From Psoroptes ovis (taxonomy: Eukaryota; Arthropoda; Arachnida; Sarcoptiformes; Psoroptidae), in assembly GCA_002943765.1 (NCBI GenBank), contig PQWQ01000015.1:620001-684000 (forward strand): a stretch of DNA of 64,000 nucleotides, given 5' to 3'. The position numbers and the translations under genes are program-made. The notes under the pieces were generated by a model, which saw only the letters and a list, made by a program, of their open reading frames with translations, did no database searches and was not told the origin of the DNA. Shown piece after piece: positions 23,401 through 35,900 of this stretch (position 1 is its first letter; every line of letters begins with the position of its first letter).

Positions 23401-26236
23401 CGACATTGACGCTGATGATGATGATGATGATGAATTCACATTATTAATGCAAACAAAATCCGAATCATCTTCGTTGAGTTCAATTGAATCGAAGACACTG
23501 ACCAAAAAAACCGCCACTAAATTGCGACCAATCAAGACTACACATAAAGTTGATAATCGCAAGCAGCAGCATAGTGTTGTTAAAGAAAAATCAATAAAAA
23601 TTAAGAATAAATTCAAATCAGAGAAAAAGAAAAAATCCATTCAAAAATTGATGAAACAACAAAAATCTAAAATAAATGAATCATCATCTAAAAATATCTA
23701 TGAAAAAGCGATCAGTAAACAAGTCAAACGTTTAACTACGAGAAGTGGTAAAATATTTGCACCAATTTGATCTAATAAATCATGCATTGTGTGCTAATTT
23801 TAAATTTTTCTAAATTCTGACAGAATTGAATGCTATCGCTGATTTATGTTTGAAATTGATGAGATTCACACCGACCGAATCGACAAATAATACTCAAGAT
23901 AATATTACATCGAAAAATGTAGTTTATAAATCACCGATCGGTGTCATAAAAAGATATTATACAACAACAGAAAAAGGAGAATCGATTGATGGCATTAAAC
24001 GTGATATTACGGTGATGAAAATTCAAATCACCGAAACAATACCAAAAAAAATCAACAATGAAGAAGCTTCGACAGCTAAACCCAATGATCCGCCAAGTAA
24101 ACCCATTGAGACGTTGTCCATAGCTATAGAAAATGAGCCGAATTTCATCGATCGATCTGGTGGTAGAAATTCACTTTTCTATCGTCGTCCAGATGATTAT
24201 ACAGATTATTCGAAAGAACGTGATTTTTTCGGTGGTGGTGGATTAACGATTCGTTTCAATCCATATTTGGAAGGTCGACCAATTTATGAGCAGTATGATA
24301 AACAAAATTTAGATATGTTAGTAGAAATCGTACCAGGATTAATTAATGATCAAACTGATGGATCTTATACAACTATTGATGCGGAAAAAACAACTACAGA
24401 AGCATTTCAATGGAATAATGCTCCAGTCATTGTCGAAACGCCATCAATTACGAAAACTATTGATCTTGGTCATTCACAATTATCTGCTTGCGCTGAAAGA
24501 GATTCATTATTTTATCAAAATCCATTCAATTATCCAATTTATGATGATGAAAATATTGAAGACATAAAAAAATGGTTCAATCCATATGTGAGAGGTTCAC
24601 CATTTTATATTAATTATGATAAGAATGGTATGTTTATTTTCATGTTTCTAAACTTATTTAAATTCAATAATTATCTCATTATAATTTCAAGAATTGAATA
24701 AATTAATTGAAATTGTTCACGGATCATCAATCAATTTTAATGATGATGATAATGAGTATGATCGAATGGTAATTCCAAAACAAAATCTTGAAAATTATAA
24801 TGTTAATGATGATGTAAGGATAATGAAAAAAAGTCCTCGTTCACCAAATTTTCTTCAACCGACGATTGTTCCAACAAAACAAATTCAAAAAAATCTAATG
24901 CTGCCAAAACAGCAACAACTAATACAATCACCAAAACAACAAACATTGATGAAAATCATGGCAAAAAATGGTAAAAAAGTGAAATCACCAAACAATAATA
25001 ATATTACTTTTAATGATAATAAATTGAAAAAATCCCCAAACACTACTACTAAAGATAATTTAATTGAAACAGCAATCAATGAAGTAATAACATTTGAAAT
25101 AATGATAGAACCATTAAATGAGAAAAAAAAGGTCAATAAAATAAAATGAAAAATTCCAATTAGTTAATATTTTATGAATTCTTTAATCGATTTTTTGTTT
25201 TCAAACAAAATTCTAAATTCGAAACTTTTTTTTTCACGATAAAATCAAAAATATACACGAAGAAACAATTAACATTCAACGGATTTTCAGATGAGAAAAA
25301 GCAGTTGAAATACAGTGATGAAATCAACGAAACAAAACAATAAATTATCAATGATGAATGATAAAAAATTTACAAAAAATAATATTATTAATGATAATTC
25401 AATCGAACAAATGAATGTAAAAATACGAAAATATTTACAAGAAATGAAACGTAAAATTCCGAATCAAGGTTTTATAATTTATCGAAATTCGCCAACATCA
25501 TCAACATCATCATCATCATCAACATCATCGATGGAAAATAAATTGACCAAAAATAATTTATTTAATGATAAATTTGGAAGTAAAATGTTTTCATATCCAA
25601 AATCTATATCGAAAATCAATAACATTAATAGTAATGATGATGAAGATGATGATGATAATGAAATTGTTTTAAATGGAAAAAGGAAATCGCCATTGAAACA
25701 TTGTTGATAATCATACTATTATTATGTGTAGTAATCAATTTTTCAGAATTGAATTACAATTTTCTACGAAAAAAAAATTGTATGTTAATGAAATTTTTAC
25801 AAGTGAAAATATTCTTATTTTATAATTAAATATTATCAAAGAAAAAAAAAAGAAACGGAAATTAATATTTACACTTGAAATTTTCATTTAAAAATAGAAA
25901 GAAAGCAAACAAACAAATGCATCAAACAAAATAGCACTCACTGCTACGTCTTCGTTGTTCAAATATTGATGACATTGTCATCGATGATGATGATGATTGA
26001 AATGATGGTAATAAATTTTTATGTTGTTGTTGATATTGTTGTTGTCGTTGTTGTTGTTGGTGATGAAGATGATGATGATGAAAAATTTTGATCGAAGATA
26101 ATTGATTTGTAATTGTTTCAATGTTTTCACCTTTATTATTATTATAATTATTATTTGAATTAGAATTTGTTTTGAATGCAGCTATTTTTGAATGTTCTCT
26201 ATTTTTATTATCATCTTGTTTTTTTAATGAAACCAT
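20449..26236 (-). CDS. otopetrin-like proton channel
   Basis: Six exons: 26236-25942, 23151-22576, 22503-21964, 21903-21378, 21325-20681, 20575-20449; 2709 coding bases, 902 residues. All phases match (1,1,1,2,2). Family signatures: VVIGLCFPIAEVISHRIP, YEGFYLYLYMGSILFLIFVY, ARFGLMHMIATNICVWLHVL, the MWKNI segment, NFSMWAINTLETRRADSNP, and LTIFYRFHSTVSLCEIW at the end. Otopetrins are dimeric plasma-membrane proton channels with 12 helices; arthropods use them for acid sensing. The N-terminal 290 residues and two loops (after FRRSIS and before TTEIPSVTSTTT) are long low-complexity insertions. The C-terminal five exons are secure. The first exon (MVSLKKQ..., His/Gln/Ser-rich, donor GTGAGT) is joined only by matching phase across a 2.8-kb intron that holds another gene on the opposite strand. 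Confidence 0.85.
23267..25149 (+). CDS. unknown protein with a duplicated SLFY...FNPY...YDK...EIV motif
   Basis: Three exons (23267-23747, 23824-24627, 24692-25149; both junctions phase 1) give 580 residues. Not a family I recognise. Exon 1 is Lys/Ser-rich with an acidic run (DADDDDDDE) and looks nuclear or nucleic-acid binding. The centre has two copies of one motif, at about 276-330 and 386-436: R-x-SLFY, then P-x-x-Y, FNPY-x-x-G-x-P-x-Y, YDK, L-x-x-L, and EIV-x-G. Spacing from FNPY to YDK (13) and YDK to EIV (10) is the same in both, so this is an internal duplication. The tail is basic, Gln/Asn/Pro/Lys-rich with repeated S-P and K-S-P sites. It lies wholly inside the proposed first intron of the otopetrin gene, on the other strand. 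No signal peptide or membrane helix. Confidence 0.6.
25318..25707 (+). CDS. hypothetical basic Ser/Asn-rich ORF
   Basis: 129 residues from the ATG at 25318. Lys/Asn-rich start, a plausible short helix (MNVKIRKYLQEMKRKIP), then IIYRNSP and runs of Ser and Asp, ending KSPLKHC. Codon use and the S-P / K-S-P style resemble the tail of the gene just upstream, so it may be a further exon or a diverged relative. I found no splice joining the two in frame: a likely acceptor (TTTTCAG) ends at 25290 but the frame behind it stops. May be spurious. Confidence 0.3.
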   Translation: MKSTKQNNKLSMMNDKKFTKNNIINDNSIEQMNVKIRKYLQEMKRKIPNQGFIIYRNSPTSSTSSSSSTSSMENKLTKNNLFNDKFGSKMFSYPKSISKINNINSNDDEDDDDNEIVLNGKRKSPLKHC

Positions 26237-29200
26237 TATATAAATATGGATAAGAATCGCTAAAATATAAAGGAAAAATTCAATTTAATTAATATGTAAC
26301 GGTACAAAAATAAAAAAAAATTGATTCAAATAACAAATGACAACGAAAAATAATATTAAAAAAAAAATTCAGATATAAATTGACACTATCATCATCATCA
26401 TCATCATCATCATTTGAAATCCATCATATATTCAAAGCGGATACAGAAAAATGAACGAAAAAATGAATTAATTTCAAGCTTTATTTTCTCAAGCTTCAAA
26501 ATATTATAATTGGAAAATTATAATTGCAAACATCATCAAACAAAAATCAATTGAAATCGACAACAATTGACTGACATCAAAGATAATGAAAAAAATGAAA
26601 TATTTCATTTTTATTTTTTCATCAATTTTCATACGATTTCAATTTCCAATAGATAAAAATTGTGTAAATATATTAATATTCATGTCGTTTTTTGATGATA
26701 ATAATAATAACAATTATGATAATTGTTGATTGATGTAAATATCTGTGTTCTATGTGTTTGTGTGCATGTATTGATAACAATTTTATTTATTGCTCGGGAA
26801 AATAATTGATGAAATTATCAATTAAGCTCGTTTACTCTGCCGTCCATTCATCGTTATCATCGATTATTATTGGCTGTTTTTTTATTTGATTGTTGAATTC
26901 AAAACAAAATAAAATTCATTCATTCATTCGCTTGTGTTTATGTGATTGAATGAATTGTGTGAATGAGATGATATGGTCGGTATATTTGTTGTTTATCGAA
27001 AATAAATGGATGAATTAATGAAAATATGTTGAATATAAACGATTCATTTTTTTCTCGTTTTTTCGATCAGTCAAATCTTCCCATTTTTCAGAGACAAACA
27101 AGAAATCATATAAAATCAAAAATAATCAAAAAATGAACTTTGATAATTTAAGAAATTTTTCTCATGTTTTCCTTATGATTTTTAACGGAGAAACAAAGAA
27201 AAAAAATTCATTTTGATTCATAGCTCAAAAGTCGATTGAATCTCAATGTTTTAAGTATTTATTTTTTCTAATTTTTTTCTTAAAAAAAAATTTGTATCAG
27301 ACAAGAATTACGTATTTTTAGAATCCATGATTTTGATTGAAGCTGTATATTTAAATTATTTATTTTCAGATGATTTTCACTTTCTTAATAGCATCAGACA
27401 GTTTGTTTTCTTTCAGTTTTCAGTTTTTTTTAAATCTTAATTTAATATGACAAATTTTTTCTTTCGATGGAACAATCTGTGATGAGAGGGAAAATGAAAT
27501 TCACTAAAAATAGCCATAAATTAAATCAAAATTAAATTTAAATCGGCAGAATCAATTTGTATTCAATGGAAATTATTGCAGCAACAGCAGCAAATATGTG
27601 TTTTTATTTATTTATCAATTCGGTCAAACTTTTCTATAGAAAAAAATGACAATTTACATTGAATAGACAGTGCATTGCTAGACTATTTCGCCTGGGATTT
27701 TTATTATTATATTCAAAACTAGAAAACTAAAACATCGTTCAACATTTCATACTATTCAATTTTCATATTCTTTCAAAATCAAATTGAATGCAGATTTTCA
27801 ATTCATTTTTATTATCAACATCATAATTGTTGTCATAATCATACATGTATAATATTTGTTTGTTTATTACAAATGATTTCGAAAAAAACAAGTATTATGA
27901 TAATCGTAATAGTAATTGTAGTAATAATAATAATGGAATTACTAGGCCAAAATTACGAATAAAATAAAATGATATTTTTTTCACGATGAATCAAATAAAA
28001 TAGAATAAAATACCGTTTATGACTTTATTATTTTCATTACTATTAGTTTAGATTGAATTGGATTATATTATTTTAATCATGATCATTTGTGAATCATTGA
28101 AATCTGGATCCTCTACTGGTTTGAATTGAATTTTTTTCATTCTTCATTAGATTTCTTCATTGAATTTTCTGTGATTTGTTTGCTTTTTTTTGCAATTAAA
28201 TGATTTACCATATTTTTTGGCCCATAATCAATGAATGAGGGGGCTTATACGTTTACGTTTTATTGGCCTTATCATTATTGTTACGTTTGTTGTTCGTTTG
28301 TTGCGTTGTTTTATGTTTATAAAAGTTGATTCTGGGATTAATTTGAATGCTTTTTTATTAAATTAAAAAATTCTAGGAGAATTGAAAAAAATTTTTGACA
28401 TAAAATATGATAAGAAAATGAAAATTTCATTTCATTTCAATGAAAAAAGTGTCATTGTTTTTTAATTTTACATGTCAAAAATTCAATGTTGAAAAACTTG
28501 AATTTTAGTTTTCATTTTGGAAACGTTTGACTTTCAACAAAGGTGGAGAATGGAAAAAAATATGATTTAATCAAAGAATTTTTTTGATTTGAAAAAATTT
28601 TTTGAATTCGGAAAATTCAAAATTCAAAAAATTTTTAAATTTGAAAATTTCCAAATTAAAAATTTCCAAAATCGAAAAAATTTCCAATTTCACCATGTTA
28701 ATCATGGCACATTTAAACATTTGAATTATAATTTCCATCATTTTCCTGTTCGGGCAAAAAGTTTGTCGAATTTTATCTCCACGAAACGAAGCAAAATGCA
28801 AATTTTTTTTGTTGAAATTTTAATCAAAAAAGATAGAACAAAAACGAATTCAATTTCAAAAATATATCAGGTGTAAAATTTTCTTTTTCCATTCAATTCT
28901 TTTCCATAGAAATTCATTATATTTTTGCTTTTAATTTAAAGCCATTGTTATGATTATCATTATTATTATTATTATCTATCCTTTTACTTTAATTATAATT
29001 TTTCTTTCATTTTTTTTTGTTTCGAAACATGTATGAAACAAGTATAAAATTTCAATTCCATGTACCCAATGTGTGTTTGATTAAATTGAATTCAATTGTT
29101 TAAAATGAATCAAACGGGTATATGTGTGTACTTTTGCATACGATTTGCTGCTTGTATAATTCATTGACCAATTCATTCATTATCATTATTATTATTAGCA

Positions 29201-29920
29201 TCGTTGTTTATATAATTATAAAATTATCTTTGTGTGTGTATGTGTGTGTTTGTTAGTGCATGTTTCATGTCGCATTCATTCGCAATGTGTTTGTTTCAAA
29301 ATGTTGTAGTTGTCGTTCGTTTTCACTTTTTTTTCTTTTTGCTAAATTTAATTCAATTTGTTCATCTGATATTAATAATAATAATAATAATTCTTATTGA
29401 ATCTAAATCATTATTATTATTTAATACAAAGAATTTTTTTTTGCGCATATTTTTCATTCTATTCTGATCATTGTGGACATGCGAAATTCAATGATTCAAA
29501 TGTAGTCAAAGTAGAATGAAATGGAAAAAAAAAATCCTGGAAATCTTGCGAAAATAAAACAACAAATATTCAATGATGATGATGAACAGATATTATTATT
29601 AGTTCAGTATCAGATGCCTGTATGTAACCGTGCATTTGCCGGTGTAAAATTTTGTATTTTTCAATTTTTTGGTTCAATGTTTCATTTTTTTGATATCAGT
29701 TTCTTGGTTGTTTTATTCCTATTTTTTCATTCATCTTGAACCAAATAATATTCAAAAAAATGTTTATTTGAACCGAAAAAAAATAGAAATTTTTTTTCAC
29801 ATTTTTTTTTCAAACATCGTCATTTTCAATTTCGATAATATTTGATATCAATTATTTAAATTGAAAATTTTAGTCAAGTCAAAATATTCAAGTTTATTTC
29901 GACGAAAGAATCAAACACAA
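26237..29920. other. gene-poor gap upstream of otopetrin and GPCR genes
   Basis: 3.7 kb, AT-rich, between the divergent otopetrin (-) and GPCR (+) genes, so it must hold both promoters. Simple repeats: ATC run near 26390-26412. The stretch 28575-28690 is a cluster of short AAATTTCC/GGAAATTT-like words. ORFs at 28589-28876, 29234-29467 and 29521-29739 look like translated low-complexity DNA. Confidence 0.5.
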
Positions 29921-32900
29921 ATGCAAGCAATGTTCAAAATATTTCACCATCAAAAATGGTCATTATTCACAATTATTATCGTATGGATTGTTACATTAAT
30001 CGAACAATCTATAAATATTACAACAACTGCAGCAGCAACAACGGCAACAACAGTATCGTCACCAATTGCAACACCTACGACAATAACAGAAACAACAAGA
30101 ACAACAATTTCAATGATAACACTATCATCATTAATAACGGAATCATCATCATCATCATCGTCATCATTAATCAATGTAAGATATATTCAAATACTGTTTG
30201 AATCTTTGAATTTTTTTGATAAATTTCAAATACTTTTTCACATGCTAATGGTGATTTTAATGTTCAATCCATTCTCATTATTCATGTCAATATCAAAAAA
30301 AAAAAAAAAAAAAATCAAAATTGATATTAAACATTTTTCGCATTTTCGTTTTCTTTCAAAGTCAAGTTTTAACCTTAAATGATCTTGAAAGTTTATTCAG
30401 TTTCAAGTCAAAATATAAGTAAATATTAAAATTAATAAAAGTAAAATGCTAAAATCCATTTTTATTCTGTTTTTTATTTGTCATTTTGACCGGAAAAAAT
30501 ACATATTAATCATACAAATCAAACAAGCGTAAATTTTTTGTGTATAATTTTTCCAAGTTTTTTTTCTTCTTCATTCAAAATGCAAGAATAAATCCAAGTT
30601 TCGACATCACATATTAATACAAATAAATATTCTTTTGATTTGATCATTTTTTTACCCATACGAATTAATTAAATCTCGATTTGTTTTGATATTTTTATGT
30701 GAGAAATAAAAAAGAAAAATTATCAATTTTTCTGGTGAATTTTTGACACATTTTCATATGATCATTTTGATGCTTTGAATCATTTTCAATTTTTTCAACT
30801 TAAATCATCAGATTCAAAGCAACAGAAACAACAACAAAAAGCGAAAAATGTCGTTCATTTTCAATTTTAAACGATGATTTTCATGATATTAATGGTGATA
30901 ATCATAATTATTTTATTATGAATTATCATAATATTTGACATTTTTTCTTTGAATGATTATTTTGTACCCATAGTTTTTTGACTACTCTTAGACATATCAC
31001 ATCATTAAGATATTTGATTCAAATTTTGAAGATATGAGTAAAATATTCGGTTTTTTTCAATGCAAAAAATACATAGAAAATGTTGTTCTGGATTTTTGTG
31101 AATCCATGAATTCACTAGTCAATCGTTCACTTGTCAAATTTTTGATATTTTTTGAAGAATAAATGTTCAAATACACATATCATTTAACCACACATTTGAT
31201 TGATTTTCTCCATTTTTTTTTAATTTGGCTATCACTGACATTTTTTGCGAATCAAAAAAACGTACACTTTGCACTTTGGCCATCTTGATATGTTACAAAT
31301 GTACACATTTATTACATATTTTCTGGGCAAAAATTAAAAATAATTAAACATTGATCATTTCATTCCCGAAATTTACTTTTGTTCATCTTTTCAATTGAAA
31401 TATAAAATAAAATATATAAATCATTTGTTATGGTGTGTAATTTGACAATTTTATTTCTCTTTCTCAATGTTTCACTATTGTTGTTTTATTATTTGTTAAA
31501 ATATAATACAAATAATTGACAGCTGTTGTTGACACATTCAAAATTAAATATTATGAAATGAATCGGGTAAAAGAATAAGTTCAAAATTTACATGTCGATT
31601 TGATGATAATATTGAAATCGATATCAATAATAATTATAACAATAAAAATGATGATGAATAAATTTTTTACATTTGACAATAATGATACAATTTTGAATGA
31701 ATCCAATCGATGAATTGAATTTTTACAAATTTATATTTTAGGTTCTTGATATAATTTGGCTAAAATCCATAAAATTATTCGGGTTACAAAATTCTGGTTT
31801 TATTCAAGTTTTTTTTAATCTTGTATTTACAGTCATTCAAGAATAATAAATTCATATAATTGCTGCAATTAATTGATTGTATTGATTATTTTATTTTATA
31901 TCAATAATATTGATTATTGAAATGTTTCAAAGTTAGGTTGAATTTTCATTGCTCTTTCGAATTTTTTTTTTTTTGAAATTTTTATGGCGAAATTTTTGAC
32001 ATTTTAGCTTCGATACATTTGTGTTTGTGAAAGTTCAATTTTTTCCATCATATTTAATTTCTCATTTCATTCCTTGAAATCGAAACCTTTTCAATTTTTC
32101 TAAATTGAAAAAAAAATTAATTTTCGTGATATTTTTGCCAAGAATTTCAACAGAAAAGTGTCGAAAAAATTAAATTTTTTTTCCTAAAAATTTTAAGCAG
32201 CAAAAAGTCCAGATTAAGATAAGCAAGAAATTTCAAAATGTCAAAGAATTTTTTTTTAATTTGAAAATTTCAATATTGATTTTTCTCATTTATTTATCCG
32301 AGAAAAAGATGTATTTCTGATATTTTTTTAAATAATTTTTGCAATTTTTTTCCCATTCTCAAATGTAATTTGATGCATTTTTCGTGTGTGTGTTTGTGTG
32401 TGAGTTGGTGTGTTGGGATAAATGTCTATCCCGAAACATTCGCGCTTAATACTAACCAGAATTTTCAATTTAATGGTTTTTTTTCTTCATTCAATTTTCA
32501 ATTTGTTTGTTTGTTTGTTGCGTAACACAACAAAAATAAACATCAACAATTGAATAACGAATAACACTTGAATATCGATATGAAAATGAATGAATGCATG
32601 ATGATGATAATATTTTTGTCATCAAATGTTTCATTCTTTGAAAAATCTTCAATGAAGAAAAAAGGGAGAAGATAAAATCAATATTGATTAAAATGAAATG
32701 TAATAAACGAAACAAAATTTTGACATGTTTTTGTCACCAAAATAAAAAAAAAGTGTATTATATTATTATATTTGATACACATTATTTGTTTGATGTTGGA
32801 TGATTTGTTTTATTTTTCGCAATAATATTTTCGCCCTATTGTTTGTTCAATCGATTGATAGAAAGATAAATAAATTGATTGATTGATTGATAATCATTGT

Positions 32901-35900
32901 TGCTGATGCTTTTTTTTTCATTCTGTGTTTCACCCATTATTGAATGAATAAACGAATGAATGAATGTATGAGCGAATGAATTAAAAAATAATTTAAACAA
33001 ACGAAATAATAAATGAATGAATGAGTAAATGAAAGTTGAAAGAACGAGGAGAAAAATTTTTTTGAATTCTCTCATTTTTTTTCTCATCAATTTATAATCT
33101 TTCTCATTGAGTTTACATTCAATTTGTATTTGTATATTCAATTATTCTTTTTCAATTATAATTCAATTCACAATTGACAATTTTGAATTGTATTTTCTTC
33201 ATTTATTTTCATTCAATTGATTCATTGATAATTATATTTCAATTATATGAATTCATTCATTCTTTTTTTTTCGTATGTTTATTTTGTCAAATTTTTTATA
33301 ACTTTTTTTTTCGATTACTATTCATTGCTTTCGGATATATTTTACTGTTTCATATATTTGAATTTTTGATAATTTATTCCTCATCATATGTGTTTGATGA
33401 AAATAAATGAATATGAAACAAAAAGAAAAAGAAAAAATTCAATTCAATCATTCATTTTTTTCTGCAAACCTTTTCACCAACGAAATTAAAAACAAGAATT
33501 TATTATTTGATATAAGAAAATTTATTTTTATCATTTTTTTAATTGAAAAAAATGACTATGAATCTTTACATATGAATTCATTTTTTTTCTATTCCATTTC
33601 TCATTATCATCATCATTTGTTTGTTTGCATTTGAATACTTGAACTTTACTTTTTTTTCTAATTTGAAATTAGATTTTCTCTCTTCAAATAAATAATCAAA
33701 GCAAATAATCATACATACACAATGTGTAATATAAATTATTGAAATTGATGATCATTCGTATTTATATTTGATTTCTTTCTACATTCTTTTCTACTTTTTT
33801 ACTGACCATTTCTTTTGATGATTTGTTTTCATTATTAATAATAACAATTATGATTGTATCATTTATTATAAACATGAACATCAGAAAAAAAGTTGTTAGG
33901 AATTAATTTATTTTTTATGAATTTTTCTCGTTTTATTTATTCATTTCATTTCATTTATTCAATTTTTTTTTTACTTTTTTCTAATCAAATTATCAACTTT
34001 AAATTGTTTGGATTTATTCATTTATTTTTTTTATTTATTTATTTTTACCTTAATACTTTATTTCAGGATTTTTTTTTTCATTTTTTTCATTTGTAACAAA
34101 TGTAGCAACAACAAATGATTCCCTTATTTTTCATTTCCATCCTTCTGTGTTCTCTTCCGTTCTTGATTTGTTTTCAACTTTTTTTTTCTTGTTTGTTGTT
34201 TCTTTCATATAAAAATATAATGAAAATGATTATATTTATAATAATACTATCATTATTATTAATATTAATGATGATGATGATGATGATGATGAACATTGAA
34301 ATTTTTTTTCTATACAAAACAGAATTACATGTATAAATAATTAATAAGTTTCATTGAGAAATACCTCGACAATAATACTGTTGATGATTATGACGATGAT
34401 GATGAAAGAATTATATAATATCAATATTATAAATACAAGTACAATATTCTTAGTCCAAATAACAAAGCATGTATTTAAAATGGATAATTGTTAAGATTTT
34501 TCTTTTTTTTTGTTGGCAATTCCAAACATGCATTTCTTTCGAAATTCATTTAAATGATCAAAATTTGAAATCATTTCCTCATGAATGAAATGAAAAATAT
34601 TGCTTAAAAATAATGGTAAAATCAATAAAATATGGTTTGCAATAAAATGCAGAAATTGAAAAATGAATAAATTCATTCCTTACCCAAGAATCTTACGAAT
34701 CTTTAATGAAAAATTTTTTAATATATTTAACATACGCACACAAACACATGCATACAAACATTAAAACATGAATTTGTTCATAAATTTTTCTTCGTTTCTT
34801 TCATTTTTAATTTTACTTTTTCTTATCTTTTCTATTCTTCTTTTCTTCTTCTAATACATTCAAAATTCAACACTTGAATATGACACATTTAATAAATAAT
34901 AAAATTTCTTCTTCTTCTTGTTGTTCGTTTGATTTGCAAGTTTAAATGACAATTTGTTCTTTTGTTTTCAAAGAAAAAAAATTAATTTCATGAACATGAA
35001 TCTGGAATTTGCAATAAATTTTTTTTGCTTGTTTGTTTCGTAATAATTGGTTTTTTTCCTTCCTCTCAATGTTTAAGAATTTCCATCTCTTGCTCGATAT
35101 CAAATCAAATCAAATCTAAATTGAATGACACTTTGTGAAAAAAAAAATATTCATCGAAATAACAAACAGTAGTAAACAACAATTGATGACCCAAATTTTT
35201 CTCTTTTTCGAATCAAAAATGAAAATATCCCCAGATACAAATTTTTTTGGTGACAATTTTTTCTTATTTTTTTCAAATGCCAATTTCAATTCTAATTTGT
35301 TACGATGTTGTTGTTGTTATTGTTGTTGTCGGTCTTGATATTTGTAAATACGATAATTTCTTTCTTTTGTTGATTTTTTTTTTTGTTAATATGAAAATAA
35401 TTTTTTATCCATTTACTATTTCTATTATTATTATTTTGATTTTTTATTACTTTTTCTCAATAATTGACATTGACAAATTGTTCAATATTTGTTTATTTAT
35501 TTATTTATTTGTGATTAGAAAAGAAAAATTCAATTTGTAATTGACAATAGGGAGAATTTTTTTTTGTCATTAGAAGCATTTACTTCTCTTTTCTTCATTT
35601 TTCATCTCTTTTTTTTTGTATTATTTACTATTAATCTCATTTACTTTAATATGATTATGTGATTAAAATAGGAAAAAAATGATAAATACAAAATTTTTTC
35701 TCTTCTATTTTTCCATATAGATGGAAAAAAATATCCATCAACAATCATCATCATCATCATCATCATATGACAAAGATAAAGATTTTAAATTGATCAAAAA
35801 ATTATCCGATCGAAATGAACAGCAATCAATTTTGAATGCTAAAAAAGAATATTGTGAACAATTGAATTTGACGAGAAATTCAGTAAATAAGCAACAAGGT

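Noticed and set aside
25149..25318. splice joining the nested gene to the ORF at 25318
   Set aside because: The acceptor candidates at 25290 and 25314 give stops or wrong phase with every donor I tried, including GTAAGG near 24814.
28589..28876. 95-codon ORF on plus, with an overlapping ORF on minus
   Set aside because: Both translate the same low-complexity AAATTT-type repeat into Lys/Phe strings; no conserved pattern or splice context.
29521..29739. 72-codon ORF starting MEKKNPGNLAK
   Set aside because: Possible short coding look at the start, but it turns into hydrophobic low complexity and has no splice link to the GPCR exon at 29921.
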